Notes: generated from the letters alone by a model not told the origin. DNA of 64,000 bases from JAAXHH01 sp965225915 (GCA_965225915.1 OZ245326.1:3348001-3412000); one strand, 5' to 3'. Positions 17,177 through 26,188 are shown, counted from the first letter of the stretch. Program-made: numbers and translations.

Positions 17177-18418
17177 TTACGCCGTGTATTTCTTTACCAC
17201 GAGGGTTACGTTGTGCCCTCCGAATCCGAACGAATTGGTCAAGGCCGCCCGTACTACCCGTTCCCGGCCGATATTGGGGACATAGTCCAGGTCGCAATCG
17301 GGATCGGGCACCTCGTAGTTGATGGTGGGATGAACGTAATCACGGGCGACGGACAGCGAGGTGGCAATAAACTCGACCCCGCCGGACGCCCCCAGAAGAT
17401 GACCGACGAGTGACTTGGTGGAACTGATCGCGAGGCGACGGGCGTGATCTCCGAAGACCTTCTTGATGGCCAGGGTTTCGATGCGGTCGTTCAAGGGCGT
17501 GGATGTGCCATGGGCGTTGATGTAATCGATCTGGTCTGCGTCCAGTCCGGCGTTTTGCAGCGCCAGCTTCATGGATCGTACCGCGCCATCGCCCGATTCA
17601 TGGGGATGGGTGATATGATAGGCGTCGGCTGTCGCGGCGTAACCCACTAGTTCGGCGTAGATGCGCGCGTTGCGCTGCCGGGCGTGCGACAGCGTCTCGA
17701 GGACGACCAAGCCCGCGCCTTCCCCAAGGACAAACCCGTCCCGTTCGGCGTCAAACGGCCGGCTGGCCCGTCCCGGTTCGTCGTTTCTGAGGGAAAGGGC
17801 CTTCATGTTGCTGAATCCGGCGACGGCCATGGGAGAGATGCTGGCCTCCGTACCGCCGGTGATCATGACGTCCGCATCCCCATACTGCAGAATCCGGAAG
17901 GCGTCGCCTATGCCGTGGGCGCCACTGGAACAGGCCGATACCGTGGTGTAGTTGGGTCCTTTCAAACCGTGTATCATGGAGATTTGGCCGGGTGCCATGT
18001 CCGCGATCATCATCGGTATGAAAAAGGGACTGACCCGCCCCGGTCCCTTGTGAACCAGGTTTGTGTGCTGGTTTTCGAAAGTCCATATCCCGCCAACGCC
18101 CGTTCCCATGACCACCCCGATGCGATTCCGGTCTTCCGCATCGAGATCCAGCCCGGAGTCGGCGAGCGCCATCTGCGCCGCGATCACGGCGTACTGGACA
18201 TTTTCGTCCATGCGCCGGACTTCTTTCCGGTCGATGTAGTCCGCCGCATTGAATTCCTTCAGTTCGGCGGCAATTTTTGCCGGAAAGGCGCTCACATCGA
18301 ACTTGGTAATGGGCCCTATACCGCTTTGACCGTCGCAAAGGGCCTTCCAGTAGGTATCGAGTGTGAGACCAACAGGGCTGAGAACGCCCATACCGGTGAC
18401 GACAACGCGTTCGGACAC
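17177..18418 (-). CDS. fabF: beta-ketoacyl-ACP synthase II
   Basis: A 413-residue elongating condensing enzyme of type II fatty acid synthesis. The catalytic triad is Cys163 (VSACSSGAHG), His303 (NAHGTSTPLND) and His340 (KSLVGHLLG). I placed the start at the GTG at 18418 because GGGAGG lies 7 nt upstream and the protein then begins SERVVVTGMGVLSPVG, as in the family. The longer open frame upstream lacks family similarity. It is between acpP and rnc in the operon. Confidence 0.96.
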   Translation of the reverse strand: MSERVVVTGMGVLSPVGLTLDTYWKALCDGQSGIGPITKFDVSAFPAKIAAELKEFNAADYIDRKEVRRMDENVQYAVIAAQMALADSGLDLDAEDRNRIGVVMGTGVGGIWTFENQHTNLVHKGPGRVSPFFIPMMIADMAPGQISMIHGLKGPNYTTVSACSSGAHGIGDAFRILQYGDADVMITGGTEASISPMAVAGFSNMKALSLRNDEPGRASRPFDAERDGFVLGEGAGLVVLETLSHARQRNARIYAELVGYAATADAYHITHPHESGDGAVRSMKLALQNAGLDADQIDYINAHGTSTPLNDRIETLAIKKVFGDHARRLAISSTKSLVGHLLGASGGVEFIATSLSVARDYVHPTINYEVPDPDCDLDYVPNIGRERVVRAALTNSFGFGGHNVTLVVKKYTA

Positions 18419-18491
18419 GCCGATGCCTCCCGCAAACATCCAGTCACTATTCCCAGTCAGCAATGGATCACCGCCTGGGCCTGGAAATGAA

Positions 18492-18722
18492 TCAGCTGCT
18501 TGTATTGGCCTGGAGATACTTGATCGCGTCACTGACAGTGACGATCTTTTCGGCGTCCTCGTCGGGTATCTCGAGATCGAATTCTTCCTCGAGTGCCATG
18601 ACGAGTTCAACCGTATCGAGCGAGTCGGCGCCCAGGTCGTCGGTAAACGAAGCATTTTCGGTTACCTGGTCACCGTCCACACCAAGCTGCTCGGCGATGA
18701 TCTCCTTTACGCGATCTTCCAT
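18492..18722 (-). CDS. acpP: acyl carrier protein
   Basis: A 76-residue acidic carrier of growing acyl chains, modified with phosphopantetheine at Ser34 in the motif LGADSLD. The start at 18722 is supported by AGGAGG seven bases before the ATG. An upstream in-frame ATG at 18773 would add 17 unrelated residues. Its neighbours fabG and fabF complete the elongation set. The LipM-like enzyme downstream would also draw octanoyl from this protein. Confidence 0.97.
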   Translation of the reverse strand: MEDRVKEIIAEQLGVDGDQVTENASFTDDLGADSLDTVELVMALEEEFDLEIPDEDAEKIVTVSDAIKYLQANTSS

Positions 18723-18834
18723 CTTCTTTCCTCCTGTAGTTGGTTCAATCTTTTGCATTTTGCCATTGCGCATGTCGTGACCTTCATGAAAAAATGGCGA
18801 TTCATGGCACGTTCAAACAGACCGCATCTTTCCT

Positions 18835-19578
18835 TCACATGCCCATACCGCCGTCGACCTGAATCACCTGGCCCGTAATGAAGGTAGCGTCGTCAGACGC
18901 CAGAAACGCCGCGATGCCGGCCACGTCACCGGGTTGCCCGGGCCGGGACAACGGGGTGGCGTCCACGAAGGCGGTCCGTACCGCTTCGGGAAGCGACTCT
19001 GTCATGGCGGTTTCGATAAATCCCGGTGCGATCGCGTTGACTGTGATTCCCCTGTTGCCTACTTCTTTCGCTACGGACTTGGTGAATCCGATGATGCCGG
19101 CCTTGGAGGCGGCGTAGTTGGCCTGTCCAGCGTTTCCCGACAGGCCCACGACCGATGTCAGGTTGATGATCCTGCCGCTTCTCTTGCGCATCATGGGACG
19201 GATTACTGCCTGGGTGCAAAGAAACACGCCGCCCAGGTTAACCTGCATGACCTCGTCCCAGTCTGCCTGCTTCATACGCATCAGAAGCGTGTCCCGGACC
19301 GTGGCCGCGTTGTTGACCAGGATGTCGACGGCCCCGTAATCTTCAACCACCCTGTCGACCAGTGTTTTCACGCTGTCCCGGTCGTCGATGCGAACCGACA
19401 GGCCACGGGCGTCGCCGCCCTTCTTTTTCAACGCTTCGGCGGCTTCATCCGCTCTGGCCCCGTCACGACTGGTTATGACGACCCGGGCGCCTTCCGTGGC
19501 GAAGCGTTCGGAGATGGCGGCTCCAATCCCCTGAGTTCCGCCTGTTACGATCGTTACTTTACCTTGTATGCCAAGCAA
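18835..19578 (-). CDS. fabG: 3-oxoacyl-ACP reductase
   Basis: A 247-residue NADPH-dependent ketoacyl reductase. It has TGGTQGIG at 12-19, NNAA at 89-92 and the catalytic Ser142, Tyr155 and Lys159 (YAASK). The C terminus GQVIQVDGGMGM is typical. No ATG fits. The TTG at 19578 gives the family start (LGIQGKVTIVTGG), and the frame upstream of it lies inside fabD. The ribosome site is weak, so translation may depend on coupling to fabD, which stops 29 nt earlier. Confidence 0.93.
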   Translation of the reverse strand: MLGIQGKVTIVTGGTQGIGAAISERFATEGARVVITSRDGARADEAAEALKKKGGDARGLSVRIDDRDSVKTLVDRVVEDYGAVDILVNNAATVRDTLLMRMKQADWDEVMQVNLGGVFLCTQAVIRPMMRKRSGRIINLTSVVGLSGNAGQANYAASKAGIIGFTKSVAKEVGNRGITVNAIAPGFIETAMTESLPEAVRTAFVDATPLSRPGQPGDVAGIAAFLASDDATFITGQVIQVDGGMGM

Positions 19579-19607
19579 TATCGCAGATCCGGGTGAAGTC
19601 GTTCCGT

Positions 19608-20567
19608 TTACCGTTCTACCGCCGCCCGCCCAAGTGTATCGGCCACGTTGGAAACGTCCTCGATCGTATCCGCGTTCAAGGCACTTACGCCGCGGTGCAT
19701 CCGTTTCATGAGTCCTGCGAGTACATTTCCGGGTCCCGCCTCCACCACGGTGTCCACTCCGTGATCGGCCAGGGTCTGCATCGATTCCGCCCATCGCACT
19801 GGACGGGTCAACTGTTCGATCAGCAGACGGCGGATCTCATCTGGTTCCGTCACGGGCCGGGCGGTTACGTTGGCCACCACCGGCGTATCTGCGCGGGTGA
19901 TACAGGCATTTTCGATCGCTTCGGCCAGACCCTGCCTGGCGTACTCCATGAGTTCGGAGTGGAACGCCCCGCTGACCTTCAGCGGAACAACCCGTTTGGC
20001 CCCCGCGGCTCGAGCGGCTTCCATGGCCCGTTCAACGGCCGGAACGGCTCCTGCGATAACCGTCTGCACCGGGGAGTTGAAGTTGGCCGGTTGAACGGGT
20101 TCGTCTTCCCCGCTCGACGAACTACAGACTTCATCGATTTCCCGTGGCGACAGGCCAATCACGGCCGCCATGGTACCTGCCCGTCGTTGCCCGGCCTCGT
20201 GCATCAATTCGCTGCGCAAACGGACCAGGCGCACCGATTCCTCGAAACTGAGGGATCCAGCCGCAACCAGCGCCGAGTATTCCCCCAGGCTGTGGCCGGC
20301 GACGAAATCCGGGTTTATATCTCGTTCAGATAGAATAGAAGCAACCGCCACGCTGTGCACCAGTATGGCCAATTGCGTGTAGTTTGTTTGCTTCAGTGTT
20401 TCGGCGGGGCCGTCGAAGGAGACCCCGGCGATATCGGCGCCCGTTAATTCATGGGCCTGCTCGTACAGCGTCCTTACCCGCGGATACCTGTCGTACAAGT
20501 CCCGGCCCATGCCCACGTACTGGGAGGCCTGGCCCGGAAACAAGAAAGCGATCCTGGCGTGGGTCAT
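19608..20567 (-). CDS. fabD: malonyl-CoA:ACP transacylase
   Basis: A 319-residue enzyme that loads malonyl onto ACP. It has FLFPGQASQYVGMGRDL at the N terminus, nucleophile Ser93 in GHSLGEYSAL, a conserved Arg in RLRSELM, and His in GAFHSELM. The start at 20567 matches the family N terminus, and the longer frame upstream overlaps rpmF. It follows rpmF by only 17 nt. The plsX and fabH genes, which in many bacteria lie between rpmF and fabD, are absent here. Confidence 0.95.
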   Translation of the reverse strand: MTHARIAFLFPGQASQYVGMGRDLYDRYPRVRTLYEQAHELTGADIAGVSFDGPAETLKQTNYTQLAILVHSVAVASILSERDINPDFVAGHSLGEYSALVAAGSLSFEESVRLVRLRSELMHEAGQRRAGTMAAVIGLSPREIDEVCSSSSGEDEPVQPANFNSPVQTVIAGAVPAVERAMEAARAAGAKRVVPLKVSGAFHSELMEYARQGLAEAIENACITRADTPVVANVTARPVTEPDEIRRLLIEQLTRPVRWAESMQTLADHGVDTVVEAGPGNVLAGLMKRMHRGVSALNADTIEDVSNVADTLGRAAVER

Positions 20568-20584
20568 AGGTATCGGCGCCGAAC

Positions 20585-20767
20585 CTAAATCGTTTCGACT
20601 TCCAGCACTTCCCTTCCCTGGTAGTATCCGCAATGGGGACAAACGCGGTGCGCGCGTTTCTTCTCTCCGCAATGGGAGCATTCCACCAGTGTCGGCAGCG
20701 ACAGTACCCAGTGGGTACGCCGTTTACGACTCCGTGCCCTGGATAGGCGTTGTTTGGGCAGGCCCAT
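20585..20767 (-). CDS. rpmF: 50S ribosomal protein L32
   Basis: A 60-residue basic protein with the L32 N terminus (GLPKQRLSRARSRKRRTHW) and a zinc-ribbon pair CSHC and CPHC. It starts 3 nt after the yceD stop. The yceD-rpmF pairing ahead of fatty acid genes is conserved in many bacteria and links ribosome and membrane synthesis. Confidence 0.95.
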   Translation of the reverse strand: MGLPKQRLSRARSRKRRTHWVLSLPTLVECSHCGEKKRAHRVCPHCGYYQGREVLEVETI

Positions 20768-20770
20768 GTT

Positions 20771-21292
20771 TTATTCCTCCTTCAACAACGATTTCAAGGT
20801 GTGCAGGCGCGGGTCCACTTGTCTCGTACCACAACCGCAGGCGCCTTCGTTGAGGTTCCTGCCGCATTCCGGACAAAGGCCCTTGCAATCTTCGCTGCAC
20901 AGGGGTTTCATCGGCAAATTGAGGTTCACGAGTTCTGCAATGCGACGACGAAGGTCTATCGTCTTCGCGCCGTAGTCCAGGATTTCCACGTCATCGGCTT
21001 CGGTCAACTCCTCGCCGTCCGGTATGGCGCGGCCGGTCTTCTCGTAGTAGATCGCGATTTCGCCGCTGATATGTTCCACTACATCTTTGAGGCATCTGCC
21101 GCAGGCAAAGTTCATGGCGACCGTGATACCGGCCTGCAGCACGAGCGAATTCTCGGAGACCGTGAGCGTGCCGTCTACCTTGACGGGTGAAGCGAAACGG
21201 CAATCCTCGTCCGGAAGAAAGTCGGCGGAGGGAGTGTCTTCGATATGGACAGGATGTAAACCTTCAGCCAGATGCTCGATCGCTATTTGCAT
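20771..21292 (-). CDS. yceD: YceD/DUF177 family protein
   Basis: A 173-residue protein of the DUF177 family, implicated in accumulation of 23S rRNA. It contains CGRCLKD in the middle and a C-terminal Cys cluster (CSEDCKGLCPECGRN), probably zinc-binding. It is the first gene of the rpmF-fab operon. The promoter is about 100 bp upstream (21394-21423). Confidence 0.88.
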   Translation of the reverse strand: MQIAIEHLAEGLHPVHIEDTPSADFLPDEDCRFASPVKVDGTLTVSENSLVLQAGITVAMNFACGRCLKDVVEHISGEIAIYYEKTGRAIPDGEELTEADDVEILDYGAKTIDLRRRIAELVNLNLPMKPLCSEDCKGLCPECGRNLNEGACGCGTRQVDPRLHTLKSLLKEE

Positions 21293-21393
21293 ATCAATTG
21301 CTTCTTAAAATACCTCTAATACACTTAACACGCGAGATACGCCGTGCATATCGGATGCTGCCCAGAGTTCTCTACATTGGCCCAAAGCCACTA

Positions 21394-21423
21394 ATAATAC
21401 GGGGGTTACCCCTGCAATGTCAA
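21394..21423 (-). promoter_or_regulatory. strong promoter of the yceD-rpmF-fab-rnc-PKS operon, with a palindrome in the spacer
   Basis: On the minus strand, TTGACA (21423-21418), 18 bp, then TATTAT (21399-21394). The spacer holds GGGGTAACCCC, an inverted repeat with 5-bp arms and a one-base centre. A protein bound there would cover both promoter boxes, so this is an operator candidate for control of fatty-acid synthesis. The 5' leader would be about 95 nt. Confidence 0.65.
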
Positions 21424-21426
21424 GAG

Positions 21427-21447
21427 GAAAAACCGCCTATCGGGCGG
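21427..21447 (-). terminator. rho-independent terminator overlapping the sucD stop
   Basis: On the minus strand, CCGCC-CGATA-GGCGG is followed by TTTTT. The 5-bp GC stem includes the last sucD codons and the TAG stop. It separates sucCD from the fab operon, whose promoter starts just downstream. Confidence 0.6.
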
Positions 21448-22309
21448 GTGCGGCGCGTATCATATCGACCACGTCGGCCGATCGGTCGGCCACCGGGATT
21501 CCGGCTTGGTTCAACGCACTCACCTTTTCCTCTGCACCGCCCGTTCCTCCCGATATGATCGCGCCGGCGTGCCCCATGCGTTTTCCGGGCGGCGCGGTGC
21601 GCCCCGCGATGAATCCGACCACGGGCGTTCGCATGTGGGCTTGTACGAATTCCGCCGCCTTTTCTTCATCTGAGCCGCCGATTTCGCCGATCATGACCAC
21701 AGCGTGGGTCTCCGGGTCCGCTTCGAAAGCCGTGAGGGCGTCGATGAAGCCCGTCCCGATGATCGGATCGCCGCCGATGCCCAGGCAGGTCGATTGGCCG
21801 ATGCCCGCGCCTGTCAGTTGATGGACGATCTCGTAGGTCAACGTACCGCTGCGGGAAACCACGCCCACATGACCGGGATGATGAATATGACCGGGCATGA
21901 TACCGACCTTGGTGACGCCGGGCGTGATGGCGCCGGGACAGTTTGGTCCCAGGAGGCGTACGTTTGAATGCTGGAGGACGGCGTAGACCCGGGCCATGTC
22001 CAGCGTGGGGATGCCTTCCGTTATACAGATCACCAGTTCCATTTCAGCGTCGATCGCCTCGTGGATCGCGTCGGCCGCGAATGCGGGACGGACGTAGATG
22101 ATCGACGTATTGGCGCCTGTTGCATCAGCCGCTTCCACCAGTGTGTCGAATACGGGGATGCCGTCCAGGTCCTGGCCGCCTTTTCCCGGCGTGACCCCGG
22201 CCACGATCTTCGTACCGTAGTCCACCATCTGGCGCGTGTGAAAGGAACCGTCCCTGCCGGTGATCCCCTGCACGACAACTCTGGTGTTTTCATTGACCAG
22301 TATGCTCAT
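21437..22309 (-). CDS. sucD: succinyl-CoA synthetase, alpha subunit
   Basis: A 290-residue subunit of the TCA-cycle enzyme that makes ATP or GTP from succinyl-CoA. The CoA-binding N terminus has VVVQGITGRDG. The phosphorylated residue is His247 in GKRMGHAGAI. The start at 22309 follows a purine-rich site (GGAGGGGGG), and the gene overlaps sucC by 20 nt. Confidence 0.96.
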   Translation of the reverse strand: MSILVNENTRVVVQGITGRDGSFHTRQMVDYGTKIVAGVTPGKGGQDLDGIPVFDTLVEAADATGANTSIIYVRPAFAADAIHEAIDAEMELVICITEGIPTLDMARVYAVLQHSNVRLLGPNCPGAITPGVTKVGIMPGHIHHPGHVGVVSRSGTLTYEIVHQLTGAGIGQSTCLGIGGDPIIGTGFIDALTAFEADPETHAVVMIGEIGGSDEEKAAEFVQAHMRTPVVGFIAGRTAPPGKRMGHAGAIISGGTGGAEEKVSALNQAGIPVADRSADVVDMIRAAPAR

Positions 22310-23462
22310 CTTCCCCCCTCCCGAGTTCAACGGCCTTCTGAACAGCTTCCGCCATGGTGTTTACGGCGACGAGTCCCACGGACTCCAGAATACGGCGTCC
22401 CTCCTCCTCGTTCGTCCCGGTCAACCTTATGACGATGGGCAGCGTTAGCGGACCGCCGGGTCCTTCGGCAATGCGATCCAGGGCGGTTACAATACCGTTG
22501 GCTACGTCGTCGCAACGGGTGATACCGCCGAAGATATTAAAGAGTACGGCCTTGACCCGATCGTCGGATGTGATGATGTTCATGGCGGTGACGACCTTGT
22601 CCGGGTTCGAACTGCCGCCTATGTCGAGAAAGTTGGCGGGCATGCCTCCATAGAACTTAACCATGTCCATTGTCGCCATGGCCAGGCCCGCGCCGTTAAC
22701 GATGCAGCCGATGTCGCCGTCCAGTTTGACGAAGCTGAGATCCGCGTCCCGGGCTTCCGCCTCGGTGGGGTCCCCGGATTCGGGATCGAGCATGGCCGCG
22801 ATTGCTTCGTGCCGGAACAACGCGTTATCGTCGATGTTCATCTTGCCGTCCAGCGCCCACAACTTGCCATCCGGCGTAGTCACCAGCGGGTTGATCTCCG
22901 CCAGGGAGGCGTCGCTTTCGATAAACGCGTCGTAAAGCAGGGCGAGAATACGGGAAGCCTGGGCCGCGATCGCGGGATCGGAATAGAGTTTGTAAGCCAG
23001 GAACCGGGCCTGGTACGGCAGTAGTCCCAGGAGGGGGTCGACGGGCAGTTTGTGGATCTTTTCCGGCGTTTCCCGGGCGACTTCTTCGATATCGACTCCC
23101 CCCGCCGCGCTGACCATGAACACCGGTCGCCGGGTCTGGCGATCCAGGATAATGCCCACGTAGGCTTCATGGGCGATCTCTACCGCCTCGGCCACCAATA
23201 CCTGCCGGACCGTCAGGCCCTTGATGTCCATGCCCAGTATCTGGCTCGCCTTCTCGTACGCCTCATCGGGCGTCGAAGCCAGTTTCACGCCGCCCGCCTT
23301 TCCCCTGCCGCCGACGTGAACCTGTGCCTTGACCACCACACTTCCAGCCAGTTCCTCCGCGATACGCCGGGCTTCTTCCGGTGTTCTGGCCACCTCTTCC
23401 CGTGGGATCGCCATCCCGTGCCGGGCGAAGATGTCCTTCGCCTGGTATTCGTGTATATTCAA
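22290..23462 (-). CDS. sucC: succinyl-CoA synthetase, beta subunit
   Basis: A 390-residue ATP-grasp subunit. It begins NIHEYQAKDIFARHG and contains VKAQVHVGGRGKAGGVKLA, the nucleotide region, and GCIVNGAGLAMATMD and FNIFGGITRCD near the C terminus. The start is a TTG at 23462 preceded by AAGGAG six bases upstream. An upstream GTG/ATG-type extension would not match the family. It is followed directly by sucD. Confidence 0.95.
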   Translation of the reverse strand: MNIHEYQAKDIFARHGMAIPREEVARTPEEARRIAEELAGSVVVKAQVHVGGRGKAGGVKLASTPDEAYEKASQILGMDIKGLTVRQVLVAEAVEIAHEAYVGIILDRQTRRPVFMVSAAGGVDIEEVARETPEKIHKLPVDPLLGLLPYQARFLAYKLYSDPAIAAQASRILALLYDAFIESDASLAEINPLVTTPDGKLWALDGKMNIDDNALFRHEAIAAMLDPESGDPTEAEARDADLSFVKLDGDIGCIVNGAGLAMATMDMVKFYGGMPANFLDIGGSSNPDKVVTAMNIITSDDRVKAVLFNIFGGITRCDDVANGIVTALDRIAEGPGGPLTLPIVIRLTGTNEEEGRRILESVGLVAVNTMAEAVQKAVELGRGEDEHTGQ

Positions 23463-23534
23463 TTCGAACTCCTTAGTGTGCGCGTAAGAAAAGGGCGGAA
23501 CCATACCCGCTCCACCCTGCCATCCCTTCGTGGC

Positions 23535-25073
23535 TCATACCTGCTTTTGAACCATGCCGCCCATGGCGTCGAAACCCGGTTTCAGGGCGGGGTACAGGGA
23601 TCTGAATATCCCGTAGCACTCCTCGTACTGTGAAGACGCATCCCGGTCCGGTTCCGTCCTGGAGGCGACCACCACCAGGTCATCCGTGGCTTCTTCAACG
23701 GTGTCGTATATGCCGGTGCCGACCGCGGCCAGGATGGCGGCTCCGAATGCGGGGCCCTCCTCGGCGTTGACGGTAACGACTTCCGCACCGTAGATATCCG
23801 CCTGGATCTGCCTCCACAGGCTGCTCCGCGCTCCGCCGCCCGTGGAACGGACCTGCGTGACGGACAGCCCGAGCTCTCTCATGATCTCAATGGAATCTCT
23901 CAGGGCGAACGTCACGCCCTCCATGACGGACCGGATTATGTGGGGACGGCCGTGGCGGGCCGTAATGCCGACAAACGCGCCCCGGGCATTGGCATCCTTG
24001 TGGGGTGTGCGCTCGCCCATGAGGTAGGGGAGAAACACCAGGCCCTCGCTGCCCACCGGCGCGCGGGCTGCCTGCGCCGTCATCAGTTCGTACGGGTCGG
24101 TGTCCAGCATTCTGGCTGCGCTGACCTCGACTTCGCCCAGCGTGTTGCGCAGCCACTGGAAGGCGCCGCCGGCGAAGAGGGTCACCCCCATCAGGTACCA
24201 CTTCTGGGGGACACTGTGACAAAAGGTGTGTACCCGCAATTCCGGGTCCACGTGGACATCGTCCGTGTGGGCGAATACCACGCCCGAGGTGCCGAGACTC
24301 GACAGGATCCGGCCCGATCGAACGATTCCGGCTCCCACCGCTCCACAGGTGTTGTCGGCCCCGCCGCCGACGACGGGCGTGCCGGCCCTGAGTCCCATTT
24401 CTCCGGCGACTTCCTCCGTAACGTGTCCGCATACATCGATGGATTCGAAGGTGGGCGGCATGAATTCCACCGGCAGGCCGATGGCATCCATCATGGGCTC
24501 GGACCATCGCCGCTCACGGACGTCGAACAACAATGTGCCCGCTGCGTCTGATACCTCCATGGCGAATTCGCCCGTCATCTTGAACCGGATGTAGTCTTTG
24601 GGCAGCAGGACGCGCCTGATACGTGCGTAAACCCGGGGCTCGTGGTCGCGAACCCAGATCAGCTTGGGCGCGGTGAAGCCTTCGAGGGCGGGATTGGACA
24701 CCCATTGCACCAGGTTGTCCTCGCCCGCCTTGTCCGTGATCCAGCGACACTGCTCCGTTGTCCGTGTATCGCACCACAGGATGGAAGGCCGAAGTACCTC
24801 GTTCTTCTCGTCGAGAAGCACCGAACTGTGCATCTGGCCCGACAGGCCGATGCCGGCGATGGAATCGGCCGGGACGCCGGATGAACCCATGGCTTCGCGA
24901 ACCGTGTTCAAGGCCGCGCGCCACCAGTCCTTCGGATCTTGTTCCGCCCAGTTTGGACGGGGAGTGTAAAGGGGGATTTCTTCGAAGGCCCGGGCGACCA
25001 GGTCGCCGCTTTCATCGACGATGATCGTTTTAATGCCCGATGTGCCGATATCGATTCCGATAAGATGTCTCAT
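23535..25073 (-). CDS. xylB: xylulokinase
   Basis: A 512-residue FGGY-family sugar kinase that phosphorylates D-xylulose. It has the N-terminal phosphate motif IGIDIGTSGIKTIIV, LSGQMHSSVLLD (a xylulokinase-type substrate segment), GGGADNTCGAVGAGIV, and the C-terminal STGGGARSSLWRQIQAD. No xylose isomerase or transporter is adjacent. The gene lies between the sigma factor terminator and sucC. Confidence 0.92.
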   Translation of the reverse strand: MRHLIGIDIGTSGIKTIIVDESGDLVARAFEEIPLYTPRPNWAEQDPKDWWRAALNTVREAMGSSGVPADSIAGIGLSGQMHSSVLLDEKNEVLRPSILWCDTRTTEQCRWITDKAGEDNLVQWVSNPALEGFTAPKLIWVRDHEPRVYARIRRVLLPKDYIRFKMTGEFAMEVSDAAGTLLFDVRERRWSEPMMDAIGLPVEFMPPTFESIDVCGHVTEEVAGEMGLRAGTPVVGGGADNTCGAVGAGIVRSGRILSSLGTSGVVFAHTDDVHVDPELRVHTFCHSVPQKWYLMGVTLFAGGAFQWLRNTLGEVEVSAARMLDTDPYELMTAQAARAPVGSEGLVFLPYLMGERTPHKDANARGAFVGITARHGRPHIIRSVMEGVTFALRDSIEIMRELGLSVTQVRSTGGGARSSLWRQIQADIYGAEVVTVNAEEGPAFGAAILAAVGTGIYDTVEEATDDLVVVASRTEPDRDASSQYEECYGIFRSLYPALKPGFDAMGGMVQKQV

Positions 25074-25111
25074 ACTCGAAAGTTGCCTGTGGTACGCCGC
25101 CTTACCGGCAC

Positions 25112-25138
25112 AAAAAAACCTGCGCCCGGCCGCAGGTT
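25112..25138 (-). terminator. rho-independent terminator of the sigma factor gene
   Basis: On the minus strand, AACCTGCG-GCCGGG-CGCAGGTT is followed by a run of T. The stem is 8 perfect base pairs. It begins 29 nt after the sigma factor stop and insulates xylB. Confidence 0.85.
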
Positions 25139-25166
25139 CCTGAGTAAGCAGAGATGAGGATCGAAT

Positions 25167-26051
25167 TCAACTTATATACGCGTGGAGACGAACGCTACGG
25201 GTAGTGTGCCGCAACCGCCGGATGGCCCGTTCCTTTATCTGGCGCACTCTTTCCCGGGTCAGGCCGAACTGTTTACCTATCTCGTCCAGGGTCATCGGTT
25301 TGTCTTTGTTGATCCCGAAGTAGGAACGGATCACGGCGGCTTCACGATCGGTGAGGGTATTCAACGCCCAGACCACTTCCTCCCTGAGCGATTTCTCCAT
25401 GACCGGCGTTTCCGGGGACTCGATGGTCGTGTCTTCGATCACGTCGAGCAAACGCCCCTCCTCGCCGGGTGAAAAAGGCGCGTCGAGGGACAGGTGGGGA
25501 CTGAAGGTGCGCATGATGTCGACCACTTCTTTATGGTCCAGTGACAGCCTGCCGGCGATTTCATCGGTCGTGGGCTCCCGACCCAGTTCCTGCTTCAAGC
25601 CCCGTATCACCTTGTTTATCCGGCGCAGTTCCTCGGCCCGGTTCAATGGGAGGCGGAAAATGCGCGACTGTTCGGCGAGGGCCTTCATGATCGCCTGGCG
25701 CACCCACCAGACCGCGTAGGAAATGAACTTGAATCCTTTGTGTTCATCGTATCGCTGCGCGGCCTTGATCAGGCCGATATTGCCCTCGTTGATCAGATCG
25801 GAAAGCGGCAATCCCTGGTTCTGGTACTGCCGGGCCACTACCACGACAAACCGCAGGTTGGCCTGGATCAGCTTGTTTATAGCGCCGCGCACCCCGTTGC
25901 GGGAATCACGCGCGAGGGCCATTTCCTCTTCCAGGTTCAATACCGGTATGGACCTGATTTCTTTCAGGTAGGTGTCCAGCGACCTGTCATCCCCGGAATT
26001 CCTGGACCCAAACCGGGAAAAGTTGCCTTCCGACTGGCCGGACTTGGCCAT
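25167..26051 (-). CDS. rpoD: RNA polymerase sigma factor, short RpoD type
   Basis: A 294-residue sigma-70 family factor without region 1.1. Region 1.2 is about 22-55 (LDTYLKEIRSIPVLNLEEE). Region 2 is about 57-127, with LIQANLRFVVVVARQYQNQG and the -10 recognition helix FKFISYAVWWVRQAI. Region 3 is about 136-212. Region 4 is about 225-278, with the helix-turn-helix MTLDEIGKQFGLTRERVRQI. The length and sequence are like the primary sigma of Bacteroidota and relatives, so it may be the housekeeping factor. A group-2 paralogue cannot be excluded. The ATG at 26051 has GGAGG seven bases upstream, which I preferred over the ATG at 26096. Confidence 0.9.
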   Translation of the reverse strand: MAKSGQSEGNFSRFGSRNSGDDRSLDTYLKEIRSIPVLNLEEEMALARDSRNGVRGAINKLIQANLRFVVVVARQYQNQGLPLSDLINEGNIGLIKAAQRYDEHKGFKFISYAVWWVRQAIMKALAEQSRIFRLPLNRAEELRRINKVIRGLKQELGREPTTDEIAGRLSLDHKEVVDIMRTFSPHLSLDAPFSPGEEGRLLDVIEDTTIESPETPVMEKSLREEVVWALNTLTDREAAVIRSYFGINKDKPMTLDEIGKQFGLTRERVRQIKERAIRRLRHTTRSVRLHAYIS

Positions 26052-26188
26052 GAACTTCCTCCGATACCGCATGAGAGTCTGCTGAAGACGGCGCAATACC
26101 GGTCAACAGCGACGGATGTGTATCAGCATTAAGCGGGTATCGAGTGGATTACGGGACCAACCATAGGGTGAATCCCCGTGCTTCCAAA

